Of a stretch of 64,000 bases of DNA, positions 16,900 through 24,669 are shown piece after piece; the stretch's first letter is position 1, and every line of letters starts with the position of its first letter. The notes beneath the pieces were generated by a model. That model made no database searches. It had not been told where the DNA came from and saw only the letters and a list, made by a program, of their open reading frames with translations. Source of the stretch: Kribbella soli (lineage in GTDB: Bacteria > Actinomycetota > Actinomycetes > Propionibacteriales > Kribbellaceae); contig NZ_SJJZ01000001.1 in NCBI RefSeq assembly GCF_004331345.1, forward strand, positions 2,046,001 through 2,110,000, given 5' to 3'. Both the position numbers and the translations under genes were made by a program.

Positions 16900-17631
16900 T
16901 CAGGACGCTACGGGCTGCTCTCGCGGTCCGGTCAGGATGCAGAACTCGTTGCCGTCCGGGTCGGCCATCGGGATCGCGGCCGCGCCCTCCTGGCCGCTCT
17001 CGAGCCGGGTCGCGCCGAGCGCGATCAGCCGCTCGACCTCGGCGTCGACGTCACCGTCGGCCGGCACGGTGAGGTCCCAGTGCAGCCGGTTCTTCGGTGC
17101 CTTCGGGCTGACCGGCCCCCCGCCCCACGCGACCTTCGGTCCGCCGGACGGCGCCTGGATCGCGGTCTCCTCGTCCTGGTCCCAGACCAGCGGCCAGTCG
17201 AGCGCCTTGCTCCAGAAGTACCCGACCGCCCGGGTGCCGTCCTGGGCCAGCTCCCCGAGGAACGCGGTGTCCGCGAGGAACTTGTTCCCCGCCTCGATCA
17301 CACAGAACTCGTTGCCTTCCGGATCCGCGAGGACGATATGTCCTTCCTCCGGCTTCTGCCCGACCTCGAGGTGCCGGCCGCCGAGCTCGAGCGCCCTCGC
17401 CACCGTCTCCTGCTGCTGCTCAGGCGTTTGGCTGGTCAGGTGGAGGTGGGTCTGATTCGGGCGATCCTTCTCGACGTCACTGTGCAAGAACCGCAGCCGG
17501 AAACTGGTGTCGGCGTCGGGCAGCAACTCGTTGCCGTCGGCATGCTTCCAGCCGAGCACGCCGGCCCAGAACCGCGCCAGCCCAGCGGGATCCTTCGCGT
17601 CGAGCGACAGCGCATAGAGGTTGATGCTCAT
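16900..17631 (-). CDS. Two-domain VOC family protein
   Basis: 243 residues from ATG 17629-17631, behind GGGAGA. Two complete VOC modules in tandem: the first runs from YALSLDAKDPAGLARFW to ADPEGNEFCVIEAG, the second from LGELAQDGTRAVGYFWSKAL to ADPDGNEFCILTGP. Each module ends with the (A/M)ADPxGNEFCxx strand. The duplicated form folds as an internal pseudo-dimer. Typical actinobacterial glyoxalase-like protein; ligand unknown. Lies downstream of the TetR gene on the same strand, 62 bp away. Confidence 0.82.
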   Translation of the reverse strand: MSINLYALSLDAKDPAGLARFWAGVLGWKHADGNELLPDADTSFRLRFLHSDVEKDRPNQTHLHLTSQTPEQQQETVARALELGGRHLEVGQKPEEGHIVLADPEGNEFCVIEAGNKFLADTAFLGELAQDGTRAVGYFWSKALDWPLVWDQDEETAIQAPSGGPKVAWGGGPVSPKAPKNRLHWDLTVPADGDVDAEVERLIALGATRLESGQEGAAAIPMADPDGNEFCILTGPREQPVAS

Positions 17632-17693
17632 CGGATCTCCCAATCGGCCGGGGCTGCCACGGTATGGCGGGGCGGAGCGGCACCGCAAAGCAA

Positions 17694-18272
17694 TTAGCGC
17701 ACAGACGCTGCGGCGATCCGCGCGTGGCGATCGGCCTGATCCCGGGACATCGGCTGCCTGAGCAGGATCACCTGGTGATAGAGCGGCGCGGTCGCGGTGA
17801 GCAGGACCTGATGGGCATCGGTGTCGCTCGGGATCTCGCCGCGGGCAACAGCCCGGCTGACGACCAGGGCGGTGCGCGCGTAGCGGTCCTCCCAGAAGCG
17901 GGTGAGCGCGTCGGCGGCATCCGTCGTACGGAAGGAGGCTGCGATCATCGCCTGGGTGATGGACGGCCGAGTGGTGAGGGCGGCGTGGATCTCGCGGTTG
18001 ACGGCGATCAGATCTCCTTCGAGCGAACCGGTGTCGGCCGGCTCCCACGAGTCGTCGGCGCCGGCTTCGAGCAGGTCGACCAGCAGGCCGGCCACCGTCT
18101 TCCAGCGCCGGTACAGCGTCGTCCGGTGTACGCCTGAACGCGCGGCGACCGCACCGATCGTGAGCCCGTCGTACCCGTGCTCGGCCAGCTCGGACTCGAC
18201 CGCCGCGAGCACGTCCGACCGCACCCGGGCCGTCCGTCCTCCCGGCCTACTTGCGCGATCCCCAGCGATCAT
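17694..18272 (-). CDS. TetR family regulator of the ABC-F / streptogramin lyase operon
   Basis: 192 residues. The N-terminal helix-turn-helix is TIGAVAARSGVHRTTLYRRWKTVAGLL (about residues 38-64), preceded by a basic arm. The C-terminal half is the helical ligand-binding/dimerisation region (TetR_C-like, with FWEDRYARTALVVSRAVARGE). It is divergent from the ABC-F gene with a 103-bp gap that contains a palindrome, so autorepression and drug-released repression of the resistance genes are likely. The inducer is inferred only from the target genes. Confidence 0.88.
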   Translation of the reverse strand: MIAGDRASRPGGRTARVRSDVLAAVESELAEHGYDGLTIGAVAARSGVHRTTLYRRWKTVAGLLVDLLEAGADDSWEPADTGSLEGDLIAVNREIHAALTTRPSITQAMIAASFRTTDAADALTRFWEDRYARTALVVSRAVARGEIPSDTDAHQVLLTATAPLYHQVILLRQPMSRDQADRHARIAAASVR

Positions 18273-18280
18273 GGCATCAT

Positions 18281-18307
18281 CCTAACGCAACGTCCGTCGC
18301 ATTTAGG
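18281..18307. promoter_or_regulatory. Palindromic operator for the TetR regulator
   Basis: GCAACG-TC-CGTCGC (18287-18300) is a 14-bp inverted repeat with one mismatch, flanked symmetrically by CCTAA (18281-18285) and TTAGG (18303-18307). It begins 9 bp upstream of the TetR start and 69 bp upstream of the ABC-F start, where one dimer pair could block both promoters. Confidence 0.55.
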
Positions 18308-18316
18308 GAGTAGCCA

Positions 18317-18370
18317 GTGATCTTCTGACCCGCCGTTCGCCAACCACGAACCCGCGAGAGGTCAGGAGGA
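18317..18370 (+). promoter_or_regulatory. Possible leader region with mini-ORF before the ABC-F gene
   Basis: A four-codon reading frame GTG ATC TTC TGA (18317-18328) is followed by TGACC (18326-18330), which can pair with GGTCA (18360-18364), right next to the AGGAGGA ribosome-binding site. Many ABC-F resistance genes are controlled by ribosome-mediated attenuation on short leader peptides. The mini-ORF has no ribosome-binding site of its own, so this is a weak call. Confidence 0.25.
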
Positions 18371-18375
18371 TCCTC

Positions 18376-19953
18376 ATGTCTACCCAGCTGTCCCTGCACG
18401 ACGTCACCAAGTCCTACGATCACCGCCTGGTGCTCGACCAGGTCACCTGTGCCTTCCCGCCCGGGCAGGTCAGCGGCCTGATCGGCGAGAACGGTTCCGG
18501 CAAGTCGACGCTGCTGCGAATCCTGGCCGGTCTCGAGCAGGCCACGGACGGAACGGTGAGCGCCACCGGGAGCATCGGCTTCCTCGCGCAGGACAACCCG
18601 TTGCCGCTCGAGCTCGACGTACAGGCGCTGGCCGATCATGCGCTCGCCGACCTGCGCCGGATCGAGGCGCGGATGCGTTCGCTGGAAGGCTTGCTTGCCG
18701 ACGGACACACCGACGTCCTGGACGAGTACGGCGAACTCCAGACGGTGTTCGAGATCCGCGAGGGGTACGACGCAGACGCCCGGTTCGCCCGCGCGACGTA
18801 CGGCCTCGGGCTGTCCACGCTGCCCGGTGATCGGCGGTTGTCGGAACTGTCCGGAGGCGAGTTGGCGCGGTTGCACCTGGCCGCCGTACTCGCGTCGTCG
18901 CCGGAGGTCCTGCTGCTCGACGAGCCGACGAACCACCTGGACGTGTCGGCCGCCACCTGGCTGGAGGACCACCTGCGATCCCGGCGCGGTACGACGGTTG
19001 TCGTCTCGCACGACCGCGCGTTCCTGGAGCGAGTCGCCTCGACGCTGTTCGAGGTCGACGGCGACACGCACCGGGTCACGCGGTACGGCAACGGCTTCCA
19101 GGGCTACCTGCACGAGAAGGCGGCCGAGCGGGCGCGTCTCGAGCAGGCCCGGCAGCAGTGGGAGGACGACGTCGCGGAGATGCGCGTGACCGTCCGGACC
19201 ACCGCCGACCGGGTCGCGTACGGGCGACCGATGAAGGACAACAACAAGCCCGCGTACGACCGGGCAACGGGTCGCGTCAACGAGGCGGAACGGAGCAAGA
19301 TCCGCAACGCCAAGGAGCGCCTGCGCCGCCTGGAGGAAGACCCGCCGCCGGTCCCGGCGAAGCCGCTCCGGTTCAAGGCGTCGATCCGCACGACCGGCGC
19401 TCCGGCCGGGCTGGATGCGGTCAGCGTCGCGGTCGCGGACCGGCTCCTGCCGACGTCGCTCGACGTACCCGCTGGTGGTCGCGTGCTGATCACCGGACCG
19501 AACGGCGCCGGCAAGTCGACCCTCCTCGACGTCCTCGCCGGTGCGCTCCCGCCGGACTCCGGGTACGTCGATCGCCACGGACGGATCGGCTACCTGCAGC
19601 AGGAGGTGGCCGAGGCGCGACCGGACGAAACGTTGCGCGAGGCACTCGCACGGCATCCCGGCGCGGCCGCCCTGGGACTGTTCCGTCAGGACCAGTTGCA
19701 GACCCGAATCGGGGCGTTGTCGACCGGGCAACGCCGACGGCTCGCGTTGGCGCGAGTACTGACCACGCCGTACGACGTACTGCTGCTGGACGAGCCGACG
19801 AACCACCTGTCCCTCGTGCTGGTGGAGGAACTGGAGGCGGCGCTCGACCTGTACGCCGGCGCACTCGTCGTGGTCAGCCACGACCGCCGCTTCGTCTCCC
19901 GCTGGCGCGGCACCATCGTCGATCTTGAGGAGAACACCTATGTCAGTCAGTGA
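18376..19953 (+). CDS. ABC-F family ribosomal protection protein
   Basis: 525 residues with two ATP-binding cassettes and no membrane segments. Cassette 1: GLIGENGSGKSTLLRIL (Walker A), LSGGELARLHLA (signature), EVLLLDEPTNHLD (Walker B). Cassette 2: ITGPNGAGKSTLLDVL, LSTGQRRRLALARVL, DVLLLDEPTNHLS. The charged linker between them (LEQARQQWEDD to RLRRLEEDPP, about residues 255-330) is the arm that reaches the peptidyl-transferase centre. ABC-F resistance proteins (Vga, Msr, Lsa types) push macrolides, lincosamides or streptogramin A off the ribosome. The next gene overlaps by 14 bp and is a streptogramin B lyase, supporting a streptogramin A/B pairing. Confidence 0.88.
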   Translation: MSTQLSLHDVTKSYDHRLVLDQVTCAFPPGQVSGLIGENGSGKSTLLRILAGLEQATDGTVSATGSIGFLAQDNPLPLELDVQALADHALADLRRIEARMRSLEGLLADGHTDVLDEYGELQTVFEIREGYDADARFARATYGLGLSTLPGDRRLSELSGGELARLHLAAVLASSPEVLLLDEPTNHLDVSAATWLEDHLRSRRGTTVVVSHDRAFLERVASTLFEVDGDTHRVTRYGNGFQGYLHEKAAERARLEQARQQWEDDVAEMRVTVRTTADRVAYGRPMKDNNKPAYDRATGRVNEAERSKIRNAKERLRRLEEDPPPVPAKPLRFKASIRTTGAPAGLDAVSVAVADRLLPTSLDVPAGGRVLITGPNGAGKSTLLDVLAGALPPDSGYVDRHGRIGYLQQEVAEARPDETLREALARHPGAAALGLFRQDQLQTRIGALSTGQRRRLALARVLTTPYDVLLLDEPTNHLSLVLVEELEAALDLYAGALVVVSHDRRFVSRWRGTIVDLEENTYVSQ

Positions 19954-20776
19954 GTTCACGGTCGATGGCGCGCCGTACGGCGTTGTCGCGGCAGGCGGTG
20001 AGGTGTGGACGACGCTCGTCCACACCGGCCGCGTCGCGACCGTCTCGGGTCGCGTGTTCGACCTCGACGCACCCGAGTCCCGCCCGAGCGTGATCGTCGA
20101 CGGTCCCGACGACGCCGTCTGGTTCACCCGCAACGGCGACGACCGGATCGGCCGGATCGGGTACGACGGTGCGGTGTCGGCGATCGAGCTCGCGGGCACG
20201 CCGTACGGACTGTGCGTCGGTCCCGACGGTGCCTTGTGGTGCACGTTGATGAGCATCGACGCGATCGGGCGGATCACGGCGGACGGCGACGTGTCGACGT
20301 ACCCGATCGGTACGACGGGTGCGTTCCCCGGGATGATCACGACGTACGCGGGGGATCTGTGGTTCACGCTCAACCAGGCCAACGCGATCGGCCGGATGAC
20401 TACCGGTGGCGAGGTCACGATGTATCCCCTGCCGACGCCCGCCGCGGGTCCGGTCGGCATCAGCGCGGGACCGGACGGCGTCTGGTTCACCGAACTGATG
20501 GCGAGCCAGGCGGGCCGGATCGGCGTCGACGGGTCGGTCTCCGAGTTCGTACTTCCGGCCGACTCGAAGCCGCACGCCGCGGCGGCAACACCTGATGGTG
20601 GTTGCTGGCTCACCCTGTGGGCGGCGGCCGAGCTGGTCCACATCGATGCCAAGGGCAACATCACCGAACAGGTCGCGTTCGGAGATGGGGCCGAACCACA
20701 CGGCCTGTACGCCGATACGTCGGTGTGGGTCGCGCTGGAGAAGGGTTCCGTGGCTCACATCCAACCGGGCGGGTGA
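19940..20776 (+). CDS. vgb: Virginiamycin B lyase (streptogramin B lyase)
   Basis: 278 residues starting at ATG 19940, nine bases after GAGGAG and inside the end of the ABC-F gene. Seven repeats of the type GPDxxxWFTxxxxxxIGRI..DG form a seven-bladed beta-propeller. The catalytic residues of staphylococcal Vgb (His228, Glu268, His270) have counterparts with identical spacing: His212 in SKPHAAAA, and Glu252 and His254 in AEPHGLY. The enzyme linearises streptogramin B antibiotics by breaking the ester bond through elimination, in the cytoplasm. Co-transcribed and translationally coupled with the ABC-F gene. Confidence 0.88.
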   Translation: MSVSEFTVDGAPYGVVAAGGEVWTTLVHTGRVATVSGRVFDLDAPESRPSVIVDGPDDAVWFTRNGDDRIGRIGYDGAVSAIELAGTPYGLCVGPDGALWCTLMSIDAIGRITADGDVSTYPIGTTGAFPGMITTYAGDLWFTLNQANAIGRMTTGGEVTMYPLPTPAAGPVGISAGPDGVWFTELMASQAGRIGVDGSVSEFVLPADSKPHAAAATPDGGCWLTLWAAAELVHIDAKGNITEQVAFGDGAEPHGLYADTSVWVALEKGSVAHIQPGG

Positions 20777-20833
20777 GGAGGTTCACTCGGTGGAGGGAGG
20801 ACGCGGTGCACCGCGGAGGTGGACAGTGGTGAT

Positions 20834-21742
20834 GTGAGCACGGTGGTGCAGGTTCGAGGGTCGGCGGCACGGGTACGGGACGTCGTCGCGGTCGGTCGCC
20901 CGGCGTTCTGGGTGGTCTCGATCGTGCCTTATTACACGGGGATTCTGCTCGCGACGCATCGGCTGATCCCGCCCTTCGAGGAATGGCCGCGGCTGATCGT
21001 CGGGGCGGTCGTGATGGGCCCGCTGGTCTGGCTAGCAGTGCTAGCGGTCAACGACGCGTACGACCTGCCGAGCGATCGGCTCAACCCGCGGAAGGCCAAG
21101 TCGCCGTTGCTCGACGGGCGAATCACGCTGAGAGCGGCGAAGCGACTGGCGTTCGCGGCGGCCGTAGCAGCGGTCGGATTGAGCCTGCACGTCGGGATCG
21201 TGTTCGCGCTGGGCGTCCTGCTCGCCGTACTCCTCGGCTACGCGTACTCCGTCCCACCAGTGCGGTTGAAGACCCGCGCCGGCTTCGACGTCGCCGTCAA
21301 CGCCCTGGCCCTGGGTGCCTTCGGCCCGCTGGCCGGCTGGGCCGCGATCAACCCGGACCTGAGCGATTTCCCTTGGCTGATGGGCCTGCAGGGAACCCTC
21401 GCCGCGATCGGCCTCTACCTCCCCACCACCCTCGCCGACCTCGAAGCGGACCGCGCCGCCGGCTATCAGACCATCGCAGTCCGCTTCGGCGCCCACACGA
21501 CGTACCTGATCGGGTACGCCGCCTGGATCGCAGCAGCCGCCCTGTCCGTAATCCTCGCCGCCACCAACACGATCATCCCCCGCAGCATGCTGCTCCTCGA
21601 GGTGGTGATGGTCCCGGTCCTGATAGCGGCCTACCGCAAACTCATCGGCCCCCACCAATCCTTCAAGGGCATCATCACCCTCGCCACCCTCTTCCTCCTC
21701 CCCTGCGCCACCTTCGCCCTCACCTACACCGGCGTGCTCTAG
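20834..21742 (+). CDS. UbiA family prenyltransferase
   Basis: About 302 residues; GTG at 20834 (MSTVVQVRG) is preferred, with GTG 20819 possible. Eight to nine hydrophobic helices. The two Asp-rich motifs that bind prenyl diphosphate-Mg2+ are present: NDAYDLPSDRLNPRK (NDxxDxxxD) and DLEADRAAG (DxxxD). Members attach isoprenoid chains to aromatic rings (quinone, chlorophyll or natural-product pathways). No other quinone genes are nearby, so the acceptor is unknown. The stop codon abuts the start of the peptidase gene (TAGATG), so the two are probably one transcript. Confidence 0.85.
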   Translation: MSTVVQVRGSAARVRDVVAVGRPAFWVVSIVPYYTGILLATHRLIPPFEEWPRLIVGAVVMGPLVWLAVLAVNDAYDLPSDRLNPRKAKSPLLDGRITLRAAKRLAFAAAVAAVGLSLHVGIVFALGVLLAVLLGYAYSVPPVRLKTRAGFDVAVNALALGAFGPLAGWAAINPDLSDFPWLMGLQGTLAAIGLYLPTTLADLEADRAAGYQTIAVRFGAHTTYLIGYAAWIAAAALSVILAATNTIIPRSMLLLEVVMVPVLIAAYRKLIGPHQSFKGIITLATLFLLPCATFALTYTGVL

Positions 21743-22696
21743 ATGTACCCGGAGATCGAGCCATACGACCACGGCATGCTCGACGTGGGTGACGGACACC
21801 GCGTCTACTGGGAGGTCTGCGGCAACCCGGACGGCAAACCCGCGCTCATGATCCACGGCGGCCCGGGATCCGGTGCCGGTGCCTCGTGGCGCAGGTACTT
21901 CGATCCCACCAGGTACAAAGTGGTTCTCGTCGACCAGCGCAACTGCGGCCGCAGTACGCCGGACGCGGCCGAGCCGGACGTGGATCTCAGCACCAACACC
22001 ACCTGGCACCTGATCTCGGACTTCGAGCGACTCCGCCGGCAGCTCGGGATCGGGAAGTGGCTGCTGCTCGGCGCGTCCCACGGCGCGACGCTCGGACTCG
22101 CGTACGCCGAGAAGCACCCGGAAGCCGTGTCCGAGATCGTGTTGTTCAGCGTCACGAACACCTCCCGCCGCGAGGTCGAATGGGTTACCCGGGACATGGG
22201 ACGGATCTTCCCGGAGGAGTGGGAGCGGTTCCGGGACGGCGTACTGGAAGAAGATCGGGACGGCAACCTCCCGCTCGCCTACAGCCGCCTTCTGCACGAC
22301 GCTGATCCAGCCGTACGGGAGAAGGCCGCACGGGACTGGTGCGACTGGGAGGAAACTCATGTGCGCACGCACCCCGACTGGCGGCCGGACTCCGCGTACG
22401 ACGATCCCGTCTTCCGCCTGCGGTTCGCACGGCTCGTGACGCACTACTGGGGTCACGCGGCCTGGCTGGAAGAGGATGTTCTCGTGCGGGAGGCGGGAAA
22501 GCTGGCCGGGATCCCGGGGGTGCTGATCCATGGCCGACTCGACATCAGCGGTCCGCCCGACATCGCCTGGCGGATGGCTCGAGCCTGGCCGGATGCGGAG
22601 TTGCACCTCGTAGAGCAAGAGGGTCACGGTGCCGGCGGCCGACGTACCACGGAGCTGATCCTCGCCGCACTGGACCGTTTCGCATTACGGAGCTGA
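21743..22696 (+). CDS. Alpha/beta hydrolase, proline iminopeptidase-like (S33)
   Basis: 317 residues. N-terminal HRVYWEVCGNPDGKPALMIHGGPGSG holds the oxyanion-hole HGGPG motif that marks S33 aminopeptidases. LVDQRNCGRSTP follows the family DQRGxGxS pattern, and LLGASHGATLGLAYA is the nucleophile elbow (Ser in G-A-S-H-G, where family members usually have GGSWGS). IHGRLDISGP and EQEGHGAGG provide Asp and His. Predicted to release N-terminal proline or related residues from small peptides. ATG begins directly after the UbiA stop. Confidence 0.82.
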   Translation: MYPEIEPYDHGMLDVGDGHRVYWEVCGNPDGKPALMIHGGPGSGAGASWRRYFDPTRYKVVLVDQRNCGRSTPDAAEPDVDLSTNTTWHLISDFERLRRQLGIGKWLLLGASHGATLGLAYAEKHPEAVSEIVLFSVTNTSRREVEWVTRDMGRIFPEEWERFRDGVLEEDRDGNLPLAYSRLLHDADPAVREKAARDWCDWEETHVRTHPDWRPDSAYDDPVFRLRFARLVTHYWGHAAWLEEDVLVREAGKLAGIPGVLIHGRLDISGPPDIAWRMARAWPDAELHLVEQEGHGAGGRRTTELILAALDRFALRS

Positions 22697-22712
22697 CCGG
22701 ATCGGACGGGTA

Positions 22713-22728
22713 TGCACGTGCACGTGCA
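22713..22728. promoter_or_regulatory. Perfect 16-bp palindrome upstream of the PhyH-family gene
   Basis: TGCACGTGCACGTGCA is a perfect palindrome made of interlocked GCACGTGC units, in the 96-bp gap before the dioxygenase gene (ATG 22793) and just after the hydrolase gene. Either an operator or a chance low-complexity repeat; no adjacent regulator. Confidence 0.3.
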
Positions 22729-22792
22729 CGGTGGGAAAAGATTTGATCACTGATCTTTACAGCGATGAAACGTTCATGAACTCTTGGGTCCC

Positions 22793-23602
22793 ATGACTCT
22801 GACCCGCCCGGAGCTCGAGACCGTCTATGCCCTCAGTCGGTCCGACATCGCGCACTTCGCGCAGCACGGATTCGTGAAGCTGAAGAACGTGCTCAGTGCG
22901 GAGACGATCGCGGAGTACGAGGCGGAGATCACCGACAAGGTGATCGAGCTGAACACCCAGGAACAGCCCCTGGACGAGCGGGACACCTACGGCAAGGCGT
23001 TCCTGCAGGTCACGAACCTCTGGCAGGACAGCGAGCGGGTGCTGGAGTTCGTGTCCTCGCCGCGGCTCGCGCGGATCGCGGCGCAACTGCTCGGCGTGCA
23101 GTCGGTGCGGCTGTACCACGACCAGGCGCTCTACAAGGAGTCCGGCGGCGGAGTCACCCCGTGGCACGCGGACCAGTACTACTGGCCGTTCGCGACCGAT
23201 CGTTGCGTGACGATCTGGATCCCGCTGCAGGAGACCCCGATGGAGATGGGGCCGCTGTCGTTCGCGGCCGGCAGTCACACGTTCGAGCACGGGCGGGACC
23301 TGCCGATCAGTGACGAGTCGGAGCGCGTGCTGCAGGACGCACTGGCGGAGCAGAACTTCCCGGAGATCTCCGAGCCGTACGAGCTCGGCGAGGTCAGCTA
23401 CCACCTCGGCTGGACGTTCCATCACGCGCCGCCGAACAGCACCGACATCCCGCGCCGGGTGATGACGGTGATCTACGTCGACGCCGCGATGGAGATCTCG
23501 CCGCCGGCGAACGCGAACCAGGTGCTCGACCTGGCCAGCTGGATGCCCGGCAACCAGCCCGGCGAGACCATCTCCTCCCCGCTCAACCCGGTCCTCTACT
23601 GA
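22793..23602 (+). CDS. Phytanoyl-CoA dioxygenase (PhyH) family Fe(II)/2-oxoglutarate oxygenase
   Basis: 269 residues. Iron ligands are His125 and Asp127 in VTPWHADQYYWP and His210/211 in GWTFHHAPPNS. The Arg in IPRRVMTVIYVDA binds 2-oxoglutarate. The layout resembles ectoine hydroxylase and other PhyH enzymes that hydroxylate small molecules. ATG at 22793 gives the expected start; a TTG nine bases upstream is in frame but unlikely. Single gene, substrate unknown. Confidence 0.82.
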   Translation: MTLTRPELETVYALSRSDIAHFAQHGFVKLKNVLSAETIAEYEAEITDKVIELNTQEQPLDERDTYGKAFLQVTNLWQDSERVLEFVSSPRLARIAAQLLGVQSVRLYHDQALYKESGGGVTPWHADQYYWPFATDRCVTIWIPLQETPMEMGPLSFAAGSHTFEHGRDLPISDESERVLQDALAEQNFPEISEPYELGEVSYHLGWTFHHAPPNSTDIPRRVMTVIYVDAAMEISPPANANQVLDLASWMPGNQPGETISSPLNPVLY

Positions 23603-23642
23603 CCGGCCCCGCCCCGGCGCGGCTGATACTCGCGCGCCTTCT

Positions 23643-23660
23643 GTACCTATTGGTATGTAC
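23643..23660. promoter_or_regulatory. Inverted-repeat element overlapping the cupin promoter
   Basis: GTACCTATTGGTATGTAC contains TACC-N4-GGTA half-sites of the sort used by TetR-type regulators and ends next to TACGAT, a plausible -10 hexamer, 9 bp before the cupin ATG at 23670. No regulator gene is adjacent. Confidence 0.3.
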
Positions 23661-23669
23661 GATGCTGCC

Positions 23670-24005
23670 ATGAACTCATCGATCAGCCGCGTAGTCGTCC
23701 TGGATCAGCACCTGCCGGAGGCGCTCCCGGTGCAGCGCGTCGAGGTCCGCCGGATCACGATCGACCCGCACACCGCGCTCGGCGCCCACGTCCACAACGG
23801 CCCCGTGTTCGGCAACATCGTGTCGGGGTCGGCCGTCTACCAGCAGGCCGAGGACGCCGAGCCGCAGGTCCTGCACCCCGGCGACGTGTTCTACGAGCCC
23901 GCCGTCGAGCGGATCGCCCGCTTCGACACCGAGGACGAGGGCGTCACCTTCCTCGCCTACTTCCCCTTGACCGCCGGCCAGGACGCAACCCTCGACCTGG
24001 TCTAG
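23670..24005 (+). CDS. Cupin domain protein
   Basis: 111 residues from ATG 23670. Single cupin barrel: VEVRRITIDPHTALGAHVHNGPVFGNIVSGS carries G(X)5HxH-like ligands, and the second motif is VLHPGDVFYEPAVERIARF. His residues H(A)HVHN and a downstream Glu could bind a metal. Small single-domain cupins serve as enzymes or sensors; function unknown. An ATG at 23655 is in frame but overlaps the -10 region. Confidence 0.75.
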   Translation: MNSSISRVVVLDQHLPEALPVQRVEVRRITIDPHTALGAHVHNGPVFGNIVSGSAVYQQAEDAEPQVLHPGDVFYEPAVERIARFDTEDEGVTFLAYFPLTAGQDATLDLV

Positions 24006-24012
24006 GACCGCC

Positions 24013-24074
24013 ACGCAGGCAGAACCCGGCAAAACGGGGGTCAAAGCCCCGCGAAACGGCACTTCTGCCTGCGT
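24013..24074. terminator. Bidirectional hairpin between convergent cupin and OmdA-like genes
   Basis: A perfect 12-bp stem (ACGCAGGCAGAA at 24013-24024, complement at 24063-24074) encloses a 38-base loop containing a smaller GGGG/CCCC stem. It starts 8 bases after the cupin stop and ends 10 bases before the stop of the opposing gene. There is no U tract, as often in actinobacteria. Confidence 0.55.
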
Positions 24075-24084
24075 AGCGGTACCC

Positions 24085-24669
24085 CTATAGCGCTCGTTTC
24101 TGCGGATAAATCGTCTCGCCCCGGGACAACTGCTCGACGTACAGCGCGACCCGCTTCGCTCGGGTTTCGGCGCGCTTCGCGCTGCTGACGCGGTGGACGA
24201 CGGCGAACCGGTTGGCGCTGGTCAGGATCTCGAACATCGCCTGGGCCTTCGGTTCCGCGGCCAGCGCCGCCGCCAGATCGTCCGGGATCTCGAGCGCGCC
24301 AGCCCCGCCGTACGCGTTGTCCCAGCGGCCGTCGCCCTTCGCGCGCTCGACCTCGGCATGTCCGGCCGGGCGCATCCGGCCTTCCTGTTCCAGGCGCGCG
24401 ATCAGGCCGACGTTCCGCTTCGACCACAGGCTCCGTTTTCGACGCGGCGTGTACCGCTGCACGAACGTCTGCTCGTCCCGGCCCCGCCGTTGCCCGTCGA
24501 TCCACCCGTGACACAGGGCTTCCTCGAGTGCTTCGTCGTACGTCAGGCTCGTCGGGGATTTCACATTCTTCTTGGCCAGCACGAGCCAGACGCCATCGGA
24601 TTCCTCGTGATGCTCGTGCAGCCAACTCAGCCAGGCGGCGGCATCCACGACGATCAGTTCTGCGGTCAC
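24085..24669 (-). CDS. YdeI/OmdA family protein (bacteriocin-protection-like)
   Basis: 194 residues, GTG start overlapping the TGA of the WYL regulator gene (GTGA). N-terminal WLSWLHEHHEESDGVWLVLAKKN, then LTYDEALEEALCHGWIDGQRRG, the most conserved YdeI signature, and FVQRYTPRRKRSLWSKRNVG. The C-terminal helices (LAAALAAEPKAQAMFEIL ... KRAETRAKRVALYVEQL) are the OmdA part. Biochemical role not established. Coupling suggests the WYL regulator controls it. Confidence 0.82.
   Translation of the reverse strand: MTAELIVVDAAAWLSWLHEHHEESDGVWLVLAKKNVKSPTSLTYDEALEEALCHGWIDGQRRGRDEQTFVQRYTPRRKRSLWSKRNVGLIARLEQEGRMRPAGHAEVERAKGDGRWDNAYGGAGALEIPDDLAAALAAEPKAQAMFEILTSANRFAVVHRVSSAKRAETRAKRVALYVEQLSRGETIYPQKRAL

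Noticed and set aside
18277..20664. 795-codon open frame on the minus strand
   Set aside because: A shadow of the ABC-F and lyase genes caused by high GC content; its translation has no recognisable domain.
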